Shown here: piece by piece, positions 25,801 through 40,900 of the stretch
Layout: each line of letters starts with the position of its first letter
How positions within the stretch are numbered: position 1 is the stretch's first letter
NCBI GenBank assembly: GCA_949126835.1
Contig: CASBPS010000188.1
Location: 558,001 to 622,000 of the forward strand
Reading direction: 5' to 3'
Origin: Anisus vortex
Taxonomy: Eukaryota > Mollusca > Gastropoda > Planorbidae
DNA: 64,000 bases
Translations under genes and position numbers: made by a program
Notes under the pieces: model-generated
Told to the model about the DNA's origin: nothing
Seen by the model: only the letters and a program-made list of their open reading frames with translations
Database searches by the model: none

Positions 25801-28800
25801 TTCATCTATTCTAACATTCTATACATATCGCACTTCACGTTCCAAAAATCACACCATTCTAACCTTCTATACATATCTCACTTCACGTTCCATGAATCAC
25901 ATCATCTATTCTAACATTCTATACATGTCTTACTTCAGGTTCCATAAATCACATCATCTAATCTAATATTCTATACATATCTCACTTCACGTTCCATTAA
26001 TCACATCATCTATTCTAACATTCTATACACATCTCACTTCACGTTCCATGAATCACATCATCTATTATAACATTCTATACATATCTAACTTCACGTTCCA
26101 CCATGAATCCATCTATTTTAACATACTATACATATCTCTCTTCATGTTCCATGAATCCATCTATTCTAACAATCTATACATATTTCACTTCACGTTCCAT
26201 GAATCACATCATCTATTCTAATATTCTATACATATCTCACTTCACGTTCCATGAATCATATCATCTATTCTAACATTCTATACATATCTCACTTCATGTT
26301 CCATGAATCACATTATCTATTCTAAAATTCTATACAATTCTCACTTTACGTTCCATTAATCACATCATCTATTCTAACATTCTATTCATATCTCACTTCA
26401 CGTTCAATGAATCACATCATCTATTCTAACATTGTATACATATCTCACTTCACGTTCCTTGAATCACACCATCTATCCTAACATTCCATACATATCTCAC
26501 ATTACTTCCATGTATTACATCATCTATTCTAACATTCTATACTCATCTCACTTCACGTTCCATGAATCACATCATCTATTCTAACTTTCTATACATATCT
26601 CACTTTACGTTCCATGAATCCATCTATTCTAACATTCTATACATATCCCACTTCACGTCCATGATTCCATCTATTCTAACATTCTATACATATCTCAATT
26701 CATGTTCCATTAATCGCATCATCTATTCTAACATTCTATACATATCTCACTTCACGTTAAATGAATCAAATCATCTATTCTAACATTCTATACATATCTC
26801 ACTTCACGTTCCATAAATCACACCATCTATTCTGACATTTCATAAAAATATCACTTGACGTTCCATGAATCACATCATCTATTCTAACATTCTATACATG
26901 TCTCACTTTACGTTCCATGAATCATATCATTTATTCAAACTTTCTATACATATCTCACTTTACGTTCCATAAATCCATCTATTCTAACATTCTATACATA
27001 TCTCTCTTCATGTTCCATGAATCCATCTATTCTAACATTCTATACATATCTCTCTTCACGTTCCATGAATCATATCATCTATTCTAACATTCTATACATA
27101 TCTCACTTCACGTTCCATGAATCGCATCATCTATTCTAACATTCTATACATATCTCACTTCACGTTCTATTAATCACATCATCTTTTCTAACATTCTATA
27201 CATATCTCACTTCACGTTCCATGAATCGCATCATCTATTCTAACATTCTATACATATCTCACTTCACAATTAATGAATCACATCAAATATTCTAACATTA
27301 TATACATATCTCTCTTTATGTTCCATGAATCCATCTATTCTAACATTCTATACATATCTCACTTCACGTTCCATGAATCACATCATCTATTCGAACATTC
27401 TATACATATCTCACTTCACGTTCCAAACATCACACCATTCTAACCTTCTATACATATCTTACTTGACGTTCCATGAATCACATCATCTATTCTAACATTC
27501 TATACATGTCTCACTTCAGGTTCCATGAATCACATCATCTATTCTAATATTCTATACATATCTCACTTCACGTTCCATGAATCACATCATCTATTCTAAC
27601 ATTCTATACACATCTCACTTCACGTTCCATGAATCACATCATCTATTATAACATTCTATACATATCTAACTTCACGTTCCATGAATCCATCTATTCTAAC
27701 ATACTATACATATCTCTCTTCATGTTCCATGAATCCATCTATTCTAACAATCTATACATATTTCACTTCACGTTCCATGAATCACATCATCTATTCTAAC
27801 ATTCTATACATATCTCACTTCACGTTCCTTGAATCACACCATCTATCCTAACATTCCATACATATCTCACATTACTTCCATGTATTACATCATCTATTCT
27901 AACATTCTATACTCATCTCACTTCACGTTCCATGAATCACATCATCTATTCTAACTTTCTATACATATCTCACTTTACGTTCCATGAATCCATCTATTCT
28001 AACATTCTATACATATCCCACTTCACGTCCATGATTCCATCTATTCTAACATTCTATACATATCTCAATTCATGTTCCATTAATCGCATCATCTATTCTA
28101 ACATTCTATACATATCTCACTTCACGTTAAATGAATCAAATCATCTATTCTAACATTCTATACATATCTCACTTCACGTTCCATAAATCACACCATCTAT
28201 TCTGACATTTCATAAAAATATCACTTGACGTTCCATGAATCACATCATCTATTCTAACATTCTATACATGTCTCACTTTACGTTCCATGAATCATATCAT
28301 TTATTCAAACTTTCTATACATATCTCACTTTACGTTCCATAAATCCATCTATTCTAACATTCTATACATATCTCTCTTCATGTTCCATGAATCCATCTAT
28401 TCTAACATTCTATACATATCTCTCTTCACGTTCCATGAATCATATCATCTATTCTAACATTCTATACATATCTCACTTCACGTTCCATGAATCGCATCAT
28501 CTATTCTAACATTCTATACATATCTCACTTCACGTTCTATTAATCACATCATCTTTTCTAACATTCTATACATATCTCACTTCACGTTCCATGAATTGCA
28601 TAATCTATTCTAACATTCTATACATATCTCACTTCACAATTAATGAATCACATCAAATATTCTAACATTATATACATATCTCTCTTTATGTTCCATGAAT
28701 CCATCTATTCTAACATTCTATACATATCTCACTTCACGTTCCATGAATCACATCATCTATTCGAACATTCTATACATATCTCACTTCACGTTCCAAACAT

Positions 28801-31352
28801 CACACCATTCTAACCTTCTATACATATCTTACTTGACGTTCCATGAATCACATCATCTATTCTAACATTCTATACATGTCTCACTACAGGTTCCATGAAT
28901 CACATCATCTATTCTAATATTCTATACATATCTCACTTCACGTTCCATGAATCACATCATCTATTCTAACATTCTATACACATCTCACTTCACGTTCCAT
29001 GAATCACATCATCTATTATAACATTCTATACATATCTAACTTCACGTTCCATGAATCCATCTATTCTAACATACTATACATATCTCTCTTCATGTTCCAT
29101 GAATCCATCTATTCTAACAATCTATACATATTTCACTTCACGTTCCATGAATCACATCATCTATTCTAACATTCTATACATATCTCTCTTCATGTTCCAT
29201 GAATCCATCTATTCTAACATTCTATACATATCTCACTTCACGTTCCATGAATCGCATCATCTATTCTAACATTCTATACATATCTCACTTCACGTTCTAT
29301 TAATCACATCATCTATTCTAACATTCTATACATATCTTACTTCACGTTCCAAAAATCACATCATCTATTCTAACATTCTATACCTATCTCACTTTACCTT
29401 CCATTAATTCATCTATTCTAACATTCTTTACATATCTCACTTCACGTTCCATGAATCATATCATCTATTCTAACATTCTATACATATCTCACTTCACGTT
29501 CTATGAATCGCATCATCTATTCTAACATTCTATACATATCTCACTTCACGTTCTATTAATCACATCATCTATTCTAACATTCTATACATATCTCACTTCA
29601 CGTTCCAAAAATCACATCATCTATTCTAACATTCTATACCTATCTCACTTTACCTTCCATTAATTCATCATTTCTAACATTCTTTACATATCTCACTTCA
29701 CGTTCCATGAATCGCATTATCTATTGTAACATTCTATACATATCTCACTTCACATTTAATGAATCACATCAAATATTGTAACATTATATACATATCTCTC
29801 TTCATGTTCCATGAATCCATCTATTATAACATTCTATACATATCTCACTTTACGTTCCATGAATCACATCATCTATTCGAACATTCTATACATATCTCAC
29901 TTCACGTTCCAAAAATCACACCATTCTAGCTTTCTATACATATCTCACTTCACGTTCCATGAATCACATCATCTATTCTAACATTCTATACATGTCTCAC
30001 TTCAGGTTCCATGAATCACATCATCTATTCTAATATTCTATACATATCTCACTTCACGTTCCATTAATCACATCATCTATTCTAACATTCTATACACATC
30101 TCACTTCACGTTTAATGAATCACATCATCTATTATAACATTCTATACATATCTAACTTCACGTTCCATGAATCCATCTATTCTAACATACTATACATATC
30201 TCTCTTCATGTTCCATGAATCCATCTATTCTAACAATCTATACATATTTCACTTCACGTTCCATGAATCACATCATCTATTCTAATATTCTATACATATC
30301 TCACTTCACGTTGCATGAATCATATCATCTATTCTAACATTCTATATATATCTCACTTTGGGTTCCATGAATCACATTATCTATTCTAAAATTCTATACA
30401 ATTCTCACTTCAAGTTCCATGAATCACATCATCTATTCTAACATTCTATACATATCTCACTTCACGTTCCATTAATCACATCATCTATTCTAACATTCTA
30501 TTCATTTCTCACTTCACGTTCAATGAATCACATCATCTATTCTAACATTGTATACATATCTCACTTCACGTTCCATGAATCACACCATCTATCCTAACAT
30601 TCCATACATATCTCACATTACTTCCATGTATTACATCATCTATCCTAACATTCTATACTCATCTCACTTCACGTTCCATGAATCACATCATCTATTCTAA
30701 CTTTCTATACATATCTCACTTTACGTTCCATGAATCCATCTATTCTAACATTCTATACATATCTCACTTCACGTCCATGATTCCATCTATTCTAACATTC
30801 TATACATATCTCACTTCATGTTCCATTAATCGCATCATCTATTCTAACATTCTATACATATCTCACTTCACGTTAAATGAATCAAATCATCTATTCTAAC
30901 ATTCTATACATATCTCACTTCACGTCCATGATTCCATCTATTCTAACATTCTATACATATCTCACTTCATGTTCCATTAATCGCATCATCTATTCTAACA
31001 TTCTATACATATCTCACTTCACGTTAAATGAATCAAATCATCTATTCTAATATTCTATACATATCTCACTTCACGTTCCATAAATCACACCATCTATTCT
31101 GACATTTCATAAAAATATCACATCACGTTCCATGAATCACATCATCAATTCCAACATTCTATACATGTCTCACTTTACGTTCCACGAATCACATCATATA
31201 TTCTAACATTCTATACATATTTCACTTCACGTTCCATGAATCACATCATCTCTTCTAACTTTCTATACATATCTCACTTCACGTTCCATGCATCCATCTC
31301 TTCTAACTTTCTATACATATCTCACTTCACGTTCCATGCATTCATCTATTCT
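20273..31352 (+). repeat. 5,540-bp tandem duplication
   Basis: Copy 1 is about 20273-25812 and copy 2 is about 25813-31352. Landmarks at 21022, 22392, 23511, 25138 and 25696 recur at 26562, 27932, 29051, 30678 and 31236, all exactly 5,540 bp later. ATACATATCG at 20281 and 25821 marks the left edge, and ATACATATCT at 31361 shows where copy 2 ends. It overlaps the 4,067-bp duplication, so it is younger and copied part of its second unit. Differences are few (for example TTCCGAAAATC near 23908 versus TTCCATGAATC near 29448). No genes inside. Confidence 0.92.
25221..25522 (+). repeat. 151-bp local triplet-monomer duplication
   Basis: Three monomers (TCCATGATTCC, TTCCATTAATCGC, TTAAATGAATCAAATC) occur twice in a row with a shift of 151 bp (ACGTCCATG at 25231 and 25382). 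The pair is present again at 30771-31062, so it predates the 5,540-bp duplication. Confidence 0.85.
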
Positions 31353-34300
31353 AACATTCTATACATATCTCTCTTTATGTTCCATGAATCCATCTATTCT
31401 AACATTCTATACATATCCCACTTCACGTTAATGATTCCATTTATTCTAACATTCTATACATATCTCACTTCATGTTCCATTAACCGCATCATCTATTCTA
31501 ACATTCTATACATATCTAACTTCACGTTAAATGAATCACATCATCTATTCTAACATTCTATACATATCTCACTTCACGTTCCATGAATCACACCATCTAT
31601 CCTAACATTCCATACATATCTCACATTACGTTCCATGTATCACATCATCAATTCTAACATTCTATACTCATCTCATTTCACGTTCCATGAATCACATCAT
31701 CTATTCTAACATTCTATACATGTCTCACTTTACGTTACATGAATCATATCATTTATTCAAACTTTCTATACATATCTCACTTTACGTTCCATAAATCCAT
31801 CTATTCTAACATTCTATACATATCTCTCTTCATGTTCCATGAATCCATCTATTCTAACATTCTATACATATCTCACTTCACGTTCCATGAATCGCATCAT
31901 CTATTCTAACATTCTATACATATCTCACTTCACGTTCTATTAATCACATCATCTATTCTAACATTCTATACATATCTCACTTCACGTTCCATGAATCGCA
32001 TCATCTATTCTAACATTCTATACATATCTCACTTCACACTTAATGAATCACATCAAATATTCTAACATTATATACATATCTCTCTTCATGTTCCATGAAT
32101 CCATCTATTCTAACATTCTATACATATCTCACTTCACGTTCCATGAATCACATCATCTATTCGAACATTCTATACATATCTCATTTCACGTTCCAAAAAT
32201 CACACCATTCTAACCTTCTATACATATCTTACTTGACGTTCCATGAATCACATCATCTATTCTAACATTCTATACATGTCTCACTTCAGGTTCCATGAAT
32301 CACATCATCTATTCTAATATTCTATACATATCTCACTTCACGTTCCATGAATCACATCATCTATTCTAACATTCTATACACATCTCACTTCACGTTCCAT
32401 GAATCACATCATCTATTATAACATTCTATACATATCTAACTTCACGTTCCATGAATCCATCTATTCTAACATACTATACATATCTCTCTTCATGTTCCAT
32501 GAATCCATCTATTCTAACAATCTATACATATTTCACTTCACGTTCCATGAATCATATCATCTATTCTAACATTCTATACATATCTCACTTCACGTTCCAT
32601 GAATCGCATCATCTATTCTAACATTCTATACATATCTCACTTCACGTTCTATTAATCACATCCTCTATTCTAACATTCTATACATATCTCACTTCACGTT
32701 CCATGAATCGCATCATCTTTTCTAACATTCTATACATATCTCACTTCACAATTAATGAATCACATCAAATATTCTAACATTATATACATATCTCTCTTCA
32801 TGTTCCATGAATCCATCTATTTTAACATTCTATACATATCTCACTTCACCTTCCATGAATCACATCATCTATTCGAACATTCTATACATATCTCACTTCA
32901 CGTTCCAAAAATCACACCATTCTAACCTTCTATACATATCTTACTTGACGTTCCATGAATCACATCATCTATTCTAACATTCTATACATGTCTCACTTCA
33001 GGTTCCATGAATCACATCATCTATTCTAATATTCTATACATATCTCACTTCACGTTCCATGAATCACATCATCTATTCTAACATTCTATACTCATCTCAT
33101 TTCACGTTCCATGAATCACATCATCTATTCTAACATTCTATACATGTCTCACTTTACGTTCCATGAATCATATCATTTATTCAAACTTTCTATACATATC
33201 TCACTTTACGTTCCATAAATCCATCTATTCTAACATTCTATACATATCTCTCTTAATGTTCCATGAATCCATCTATTCTAACATTCTATACATATCTCAC
33301 TTCACGTTCCATGAATCGCATCATCTATTCTAACATTCTATACATATCTCACTTCACGTTCTATTAATCACATCATCTATTCTAACATTCTATACATATC
33401 TCACTTCACGTTCCATGAATCGCATCATCTATTCTAACATTCTATACATATCTCACTTCACACTTAATGAATCACATCAAATATTCTAACATTATATACA
33501 TATCTCTCTTCATGTTCCATGAATCCATCTATTCTAACATTCTATACATATCTCACTTCACGTTCCATGAATCACATCATCTATTCGAACATTCTATACA
33601 TATCTCACTTCACGTTCCAAAAATCACACCATTCTAACCTTCTATACATATCTTACTTGACGTTCCATGAATCACATCATCTATTCTAACATTCTATACA
33701 TGTCTCACTTCAGGTTCCATGAATCACATCATCTATTCTAATATTCTATACATATCTCACTTCACGTTCCATGAATCACATCATCTATTATAACATTCTA
33801 TACATATCTAACTTCACGTTCCATGAATCCATCTATTCTAACATACTATACATATCTCTCTTCATGTTCCATGAATCCATCTATTCTAACAATCTATACA
33901 TATTTCACTTCACGTTCCATGAATCATATCATATATTCTAACATTCTATACATATCTCACTTCACGTTCCATGAATCACATCAAATATTCTAACATTATA
34001 TACATATCTCTCTTCATGTTCCATGAATCCATCTATTTTAACATTCTATACATATCTCACTTCACCTTCCATGAATCACATCATCTATTCGAACATTCTA
34101 TACATATCTCACTTCACGTTCCAAAAATCACACCATTCTAACCTTCTATACATATCTTACTTGACGTTCCATGAATCACATCATCTATTCTAACATTCTA
34201 TACATGTCTCACTTCAGTTTCCATGAATCACATCATCTATTCTAATATTCTATACATATCTCACTTCACGTTCCATGAATCACATCATCTATTCTAACAT

Positions 34301-37300
34301 TCTATACACATCTCACTTCACGTTCCATGAATCACATCATCTATTATAACATTTTATACATATCTAACTTCACGTTCCATGAATCCATCTATTCTAACAT
34401 ACTATACATATCTCAATTCATGTTCCATGAATCCATCTATTCTAACAATCTATACATATTTCACTTCACGTTCCATGAATCATATCATCTATTCTAACAT
34501 TCTATACATATCTCACTTCACGTTCCATGAATCGCATCATCTATTCTAACATTCTAAACATATCTCACTTCACGTTCTATAAATCACATCATCTATTCTA
34601 ACATTCTATACATATCTCACTTCACGTTCCATGAATCGCCTCATCTTTTCTAACATTCTATACATATCTCACTTCACAATTAATGAATCACATCAAATAT
34701 TCTAACATTATATACATATCTCTCTTCATGTTCCATGAATCCATCTATTTTAACATTCTATACATATCTCACTTCACGTTCCATGAATCACATCATCTAT
34801 TCGGACATTCTATACATATCTCACTTCACGTTCCAAAAATCACACCATTCTAACCTTCTATACATATCTTACTTGACGTTCCATGAATCACATCATCTAT
34901 TCTAACATTCTATACATGTCTCACTTCAGGTTCCATGAATCACATCATCTATTCTAATATTCTATACATATCTCACTTCACGTTCCATGAATCACATCAT
35001 CTATTCTAACATTCTATACACATCTCACTTCACGTTCCATGAATCACATCATCTATTATAACATTCTATACATATCTAACTTCACGTTCCATGAATCCAT
35101 CTATTCTAACATACTATACATATCTCTCTTCATGTTCCATGAATCACATCATCTATTCTAACATTCTATACATATCTCTCTTCATGTTCCAGAAATCTAT
35201 CTATTCTAACATTCTATACATATCTCACTTCACGTTCCATGAATCGCATCATCTATTCTAACATTCTATACATACCTCACTTCACGTTCCAAAAATCACA
35301 TCATCTATTCTAACATTCTATACCTATTTCACTTTACCTTCCATTAATTCATCTATTCTAACATTCTTTACATATCTCACTTCACGTTCCATGTATCGCA
35401 TCATCTATTCTAACATTCTATACATATCTCACTTCACTTTTAATGAATCACATCAAATATTCTAACATTATATACATATCTCTCTTCATGTTCCATGAAT
35501 CCATCTATTCTAACATTCTATACATATCTCACTTCACGTTCCATGAATCACATCATCTATTCGAACATTCTATACATATCTCACTTCACGTTCCAAAAAT
35601 CACACCATTCTAACCTTCTATACATATCTCACTTCACGTTCCATGAATCACATCATCTATTCTAATATTCTATAAATATCTCACTTCACGTTCCATTAAT
35701 CACATCAACTATTCTAACATTCTATACACATCTCACTTTACGTTCCATGAATCACATCATCTATTATAACATTCTATACATATCTAACTTCACGTTCCAT
35801 AAATCCATCTATTCTAACATACTATACATATCTCTCTTCATGTTCCATGAATCGATCTATTCTAACAATCTATACATATTTCACTTCACGTTCCATGAAT
35901 CACATCATCTTTTCTAATATTCTATACATATCTCACTTCACGTTCCATGAATCATATCATCTATTCTAACATTCTATACATATCTCACTTCAGGTTCCAT
36001 GAATCGCATTATCTATTCTAAAATTCTATTCAATTCTCACTTCAAGTTCCATGAATCACATCATCTATTCTAACATTCTAAACATATCTCACTTCACGTT
36101 CCATTAATCACATCATCTATTCTAACATTCTATTCATATCTCACTTCACGTTCCATGAATCACACCATCTATCCTAACATTCCATACATATCTCACATTA
36201 CTTCCATGTATTACATAATCTATTCTAACATTCTATACTCATCTCACTTCACGTTCCATGAATCACATCATCTATTCTAACTTTCTATACATATCTCACT
36301 TTACGTTCCATGAATCCATCTATTCTAACATTCTATACATATCCCAATTCACGTCCATGATTCCATCTATTCTAACATTCTATACATAACTCACTTCATG
36401 TTCCATTAATCGCATCATGTATTCTAACATTCTATACATATCTCACTTCACGTTAAATGAATCAAATCATCTATTCTAACATTCTATACATATCTCACTT
36501 CACGTTCCATAAATCACACCATCTATTCTGACATTTCATAAAAATATCACTTCACGTTCCATGAATCACATCATCAATTCCAACATTCTATACATGTCTC
36601 ACTTTACGTTCCATGAATCACATCATATATTCTAACATTCTATACATATTTCACTTCACGTTCCATGAATCACATCATCTCTTCTAACTTTCTATACATA
36701 TCTCACTTCACGTTCCATGCATCCATCTATTCTAACATTCTATACATATCTCACTTCTAGTTCCATGAATCGCATTATCTATTCTAACATTTTATACTTA
36801 TCTCACTTCACGTTTAATGAATCACATCATTTATTCTAACATTCTATACATATCTCTCTTCATGTTCCATGAATCCTTCTATTCTAACATTCTATACATA
36901 TCCCACTTCACGTCCATGATTCCATTTATTCTAACATTCTATACATATCTCACTTCATGTTCCATTAATCGCATCATCTATTCTAACTATCTATACATAT
37001 CTTACTTCACGTTAAATGAATCACATCATCTATTCTAACATTCTATACATATCTCACTTCACGTTCCATGAATCACACCATCTATCCTAACATTCCATAC
37101 ATATCTCACATTACGTTCCATGTATCACATCATCAATTCTAACATTCTATACTCATCTCATTTCAAGTTCCATGAATCACATCATCTATTCTAACATTCT
37201 ATACATGTCTCACTTCACGTTCCATGAATCATATCATTTATTCAAACTTTCTATACATATCTCACTTTACGTTCCATAAATCCATCTATTCTAACATTCT

Positions 37301-37987
37301 ATACATATCTCTCTTCATGTTCCATGAATCCATCTATTCTAACATTCTATACATATCTCTATTCAAGTTCCATGAATCATATCATCTTTTCTAACATTCT
37401 ATACATATCTCACTTCACGTTCCATGAATCGCATCATCTATTCTAACATTCTATACATATCTCACTTCACGTTCTATTAATCACATCATCTATTCTAACA
37501 TTCTATACATATCTCACTTCACGTTCCATGAATCGCATCATCTATTCTAACATTCTATACATATCTCACTTCACATTTAATGAAACACATCAAATATTCT
37601 AACATTATATACATATCTCTCTTCATGTTCCATGAATCCATCTATTCTAACATTCTATACATATCTCACTTTACGTTCCATGAATCACATCATCTATTCG
37701 AACATTCTATACATATCTCACTTCACGTTCCAAAAATCACACCATTCTAACCTTCTATACATATCTCACTTCACGTTCTATGAATCACATCATCTATTCT
37801 AACATTCTATACATGTCTCACTTCAGGTTCCATGAATCACATCATCTATTCTAATATTCTATACATATCTCACTTCACGTTCCATGAATCACATCATCTA
37901 TTCTAACATTCTATACACATCTCACTTCACGTTCCATGAATCACATCATCTATTATAACATTATATACATATCTAACTTCACGTTCC
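31353..37987 (+). repeat. 52-bp satellite array, segment E (older, shuffled units)
   Basis: Satellite only. Units of about 1.4 kb and shorter recur with unequal spacing: the TATCATTTATTCAAAC monomer at 31741 and 33165 is 1,424 bp apart, and the GAATCATATC/GAATCGCATC pair at about 32543 and 34471 is 1,928 bp apart. The order of marker monomers is like that of 1-31 kb, but blocks have been deleted or joined differently (for example the shortened unit near 33,760-34,000). No genes, RNA genes or transposons seen. Confidence 0.94.
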
Positions 37988-40900
37988 ATGAATCCATCTA
38001 TTCTAACATACTATACATATCTCTCTTCATGTTCCATGAATCCATCTATTCTTACAATCTATACATATTTCACTTCACGTTCCATGAATCACATCATCTA
38101 TTCTAATATTCTATACATATCTCACTTCACGTTCCATGAATCACATCATCTATTCGGACATTCTATACATATCTCACTTCACGTTCCAAAAATCACACCA
38201 TTCTAACCTTCTATACATATCTTACTTGACGTTCCATGAATCACATCATCTATTCTAACATTCTTTACATGTCTCACTTCAGGTTCCATGAATCACATCA
38301 TCTATTCTAATATTCTATACATATCTCACTTCACGTTCCATGAATCACATCATGTATTCTAACATTGTATACATATCTCACTTCACGTTCCATGAATCAC
38401 ACCATCTTTCCTAACATTCCATACATATCTCACATTACTTCCATGTATTACATCATCTATTCTAACATTCTATACTCATTTCACTTCACGTTCCATGAAT
38501 CACATCATCTATTCTAACTTTCTATACATATCTCACTTTACGTTCCATGAATCCATCTATTCTAACATTCTATACATATCCCACTTCACGTCCATGATTC
38601 CATCTATTCTAACATTCTATACATATCTCACTTCACGTTAAATGAATAAAATCATCTATTCTAACAATCTATACATATCTCACTTCATGTTTCATTAATC
38701 GCATCATCTATTCTAACATTCTATACATATATCACTTCAGGTTCCATGAATCACATCATCTATTCTAATATTCTATACATATCTCACATTACTTCCATGT
38801 ATTACATCATCTATTCTAACATTCTATACTCATCTCACTTCACGTTCCATGAATCACATCATCTATTCTAACTTTCTATACATATCTCACTTAACGTTCC
38901 ATGAATCCATCTATTCTAACATTCTATACATATCCCAATTCACGTCCATGATTCCATCTATTCTAACATTCTATACATATCTCACTTCATGTTCCATTAA
39001 TCGCATTATCTATTCTAACATTCTATACATATCTCACTTCACGTTAAATGAATCAAATCATCTATTCTAACATTCTATACATATCTCACTTCACGTTCCA
39101 TAAATCACACCATCTATTCTGACATTTCATAAAAATATCACTTCACGTTCCATGAATCACATCATCAATTCCAACATTCTATACATGTCTCACTTTACGT
39201 TCCATGAATCACATCATATATTCTAACATTCTATACATATTTCACTTCACGTTCCATGAATCACATCATCTCTTCTAGCATTCTATAGATATCTCACTTC
39301 TAGTTCCATGAATCGCATCATCTATTCTAACATTTTATACTTATCTCACTTCACGTTTAATGAATCACATCATTTATTCTAACATTCTATACATATCTCT
39401 CTTCATGTTCCAAGAATCCATCTATTTTAACATTCTATACATATCCCACTTCACGTCCATGATTCCATTTATTCTAACATTCTATACATATCTCACTTCA
39501 TGTTCTATTAATCGCATCATCTATTCTGACATTCTATACATATCTCACTTCACGTTAAATGAATCACATCATCTATTCTAACATTCTATACATATCTCAC
39601 TTCACGTTCCATGAATCACACCATCTATCCTAACATTCCATACATATCTTACATTACGTTCCATGTATCACATCATCAATTCTAACATTCTATACTCTTC
39701 TTATTTCACGTTCCATGAATCACATCATCTATTTTAACATTCTATACATGTCTCACTTCACGTTCCATGAATCATATCATTTATTCAAACTTTCTATACA
39801 TATCTCACTTTACGTTCCATAAATCCATCTATTCTAACATTTTATACATATCTCTCTTCATGTTCCATGAATCCATCTATTCTAACATTCTATACATATC
39901 TCTCTTTACGTTCCATGAATCATATCATCTATTCTAACATTCTATACATATCTCACTTTACGTTCCAAGAATCGCATCATCTATTCTAACATTCTATACA
40001 TATCTCACTTCACGTTCTATTAATCAAATCATCTATTCTAACATTCTATACATATCTCACTTCACATTTAATGAATCACATCAAATATTCTAACATTATA
40101 TACATATCTCTCTTCATGTTCCATGAATCCATCTATTTTAACATTCTATACATATCTCACTTCACGTTCCATGAATCACATCATCTATTCGACCATTCTA
40201 TACATATCTCACTTCACGTTCTATTAATCAAATCATCTTCTCTAACATTCTATACATATCTCACTTCACATTTAATGAATCACATCAAATATTCTAACAT
40301 TATATACATATCTCTCTTCATGTTCCATGAATCCATCTATTCTAATATTCTATACATATCTCACTTCACGTTCCATGAATCAAATCATCTATTCTAACAC
40401 TCTATACATATCTCACTTCAGGTTCCATGAATCACATTATCTATTCTAAAATTCTATACAATTTTCACTTCAAGTTCCATGAATCACATCATCTATTCTT
40501 ACATTCTATACAAATCTCACTTCACGTTCCATTAATCACATCATCTATTCTAACATTCTATTCATATCTCACTTCACTTTCACTGAATCACATCATCTAT
40601 TCTAAAATTTATATACATATCTCACTTCACGTTCCATGAATCACACCATCTTTCCTAACATTCCATACATATCTCACATTACTTCCATGTATTACATCAT
40701 CTATTCTAACATTCTATACTCATCTCACTTCACGTTCTATGAATCACATCATCTATTCTAACTTTCTATACATATCTCACTTTACGTTCCATGAATCTAT
40801 CTATTCTAGCATTCTATACATATCCCACTTCACGTCCATGATTCCATCTATTCTAACATTCTATACATATCTCACTTCACGTTAAATGAATAAAATCATC

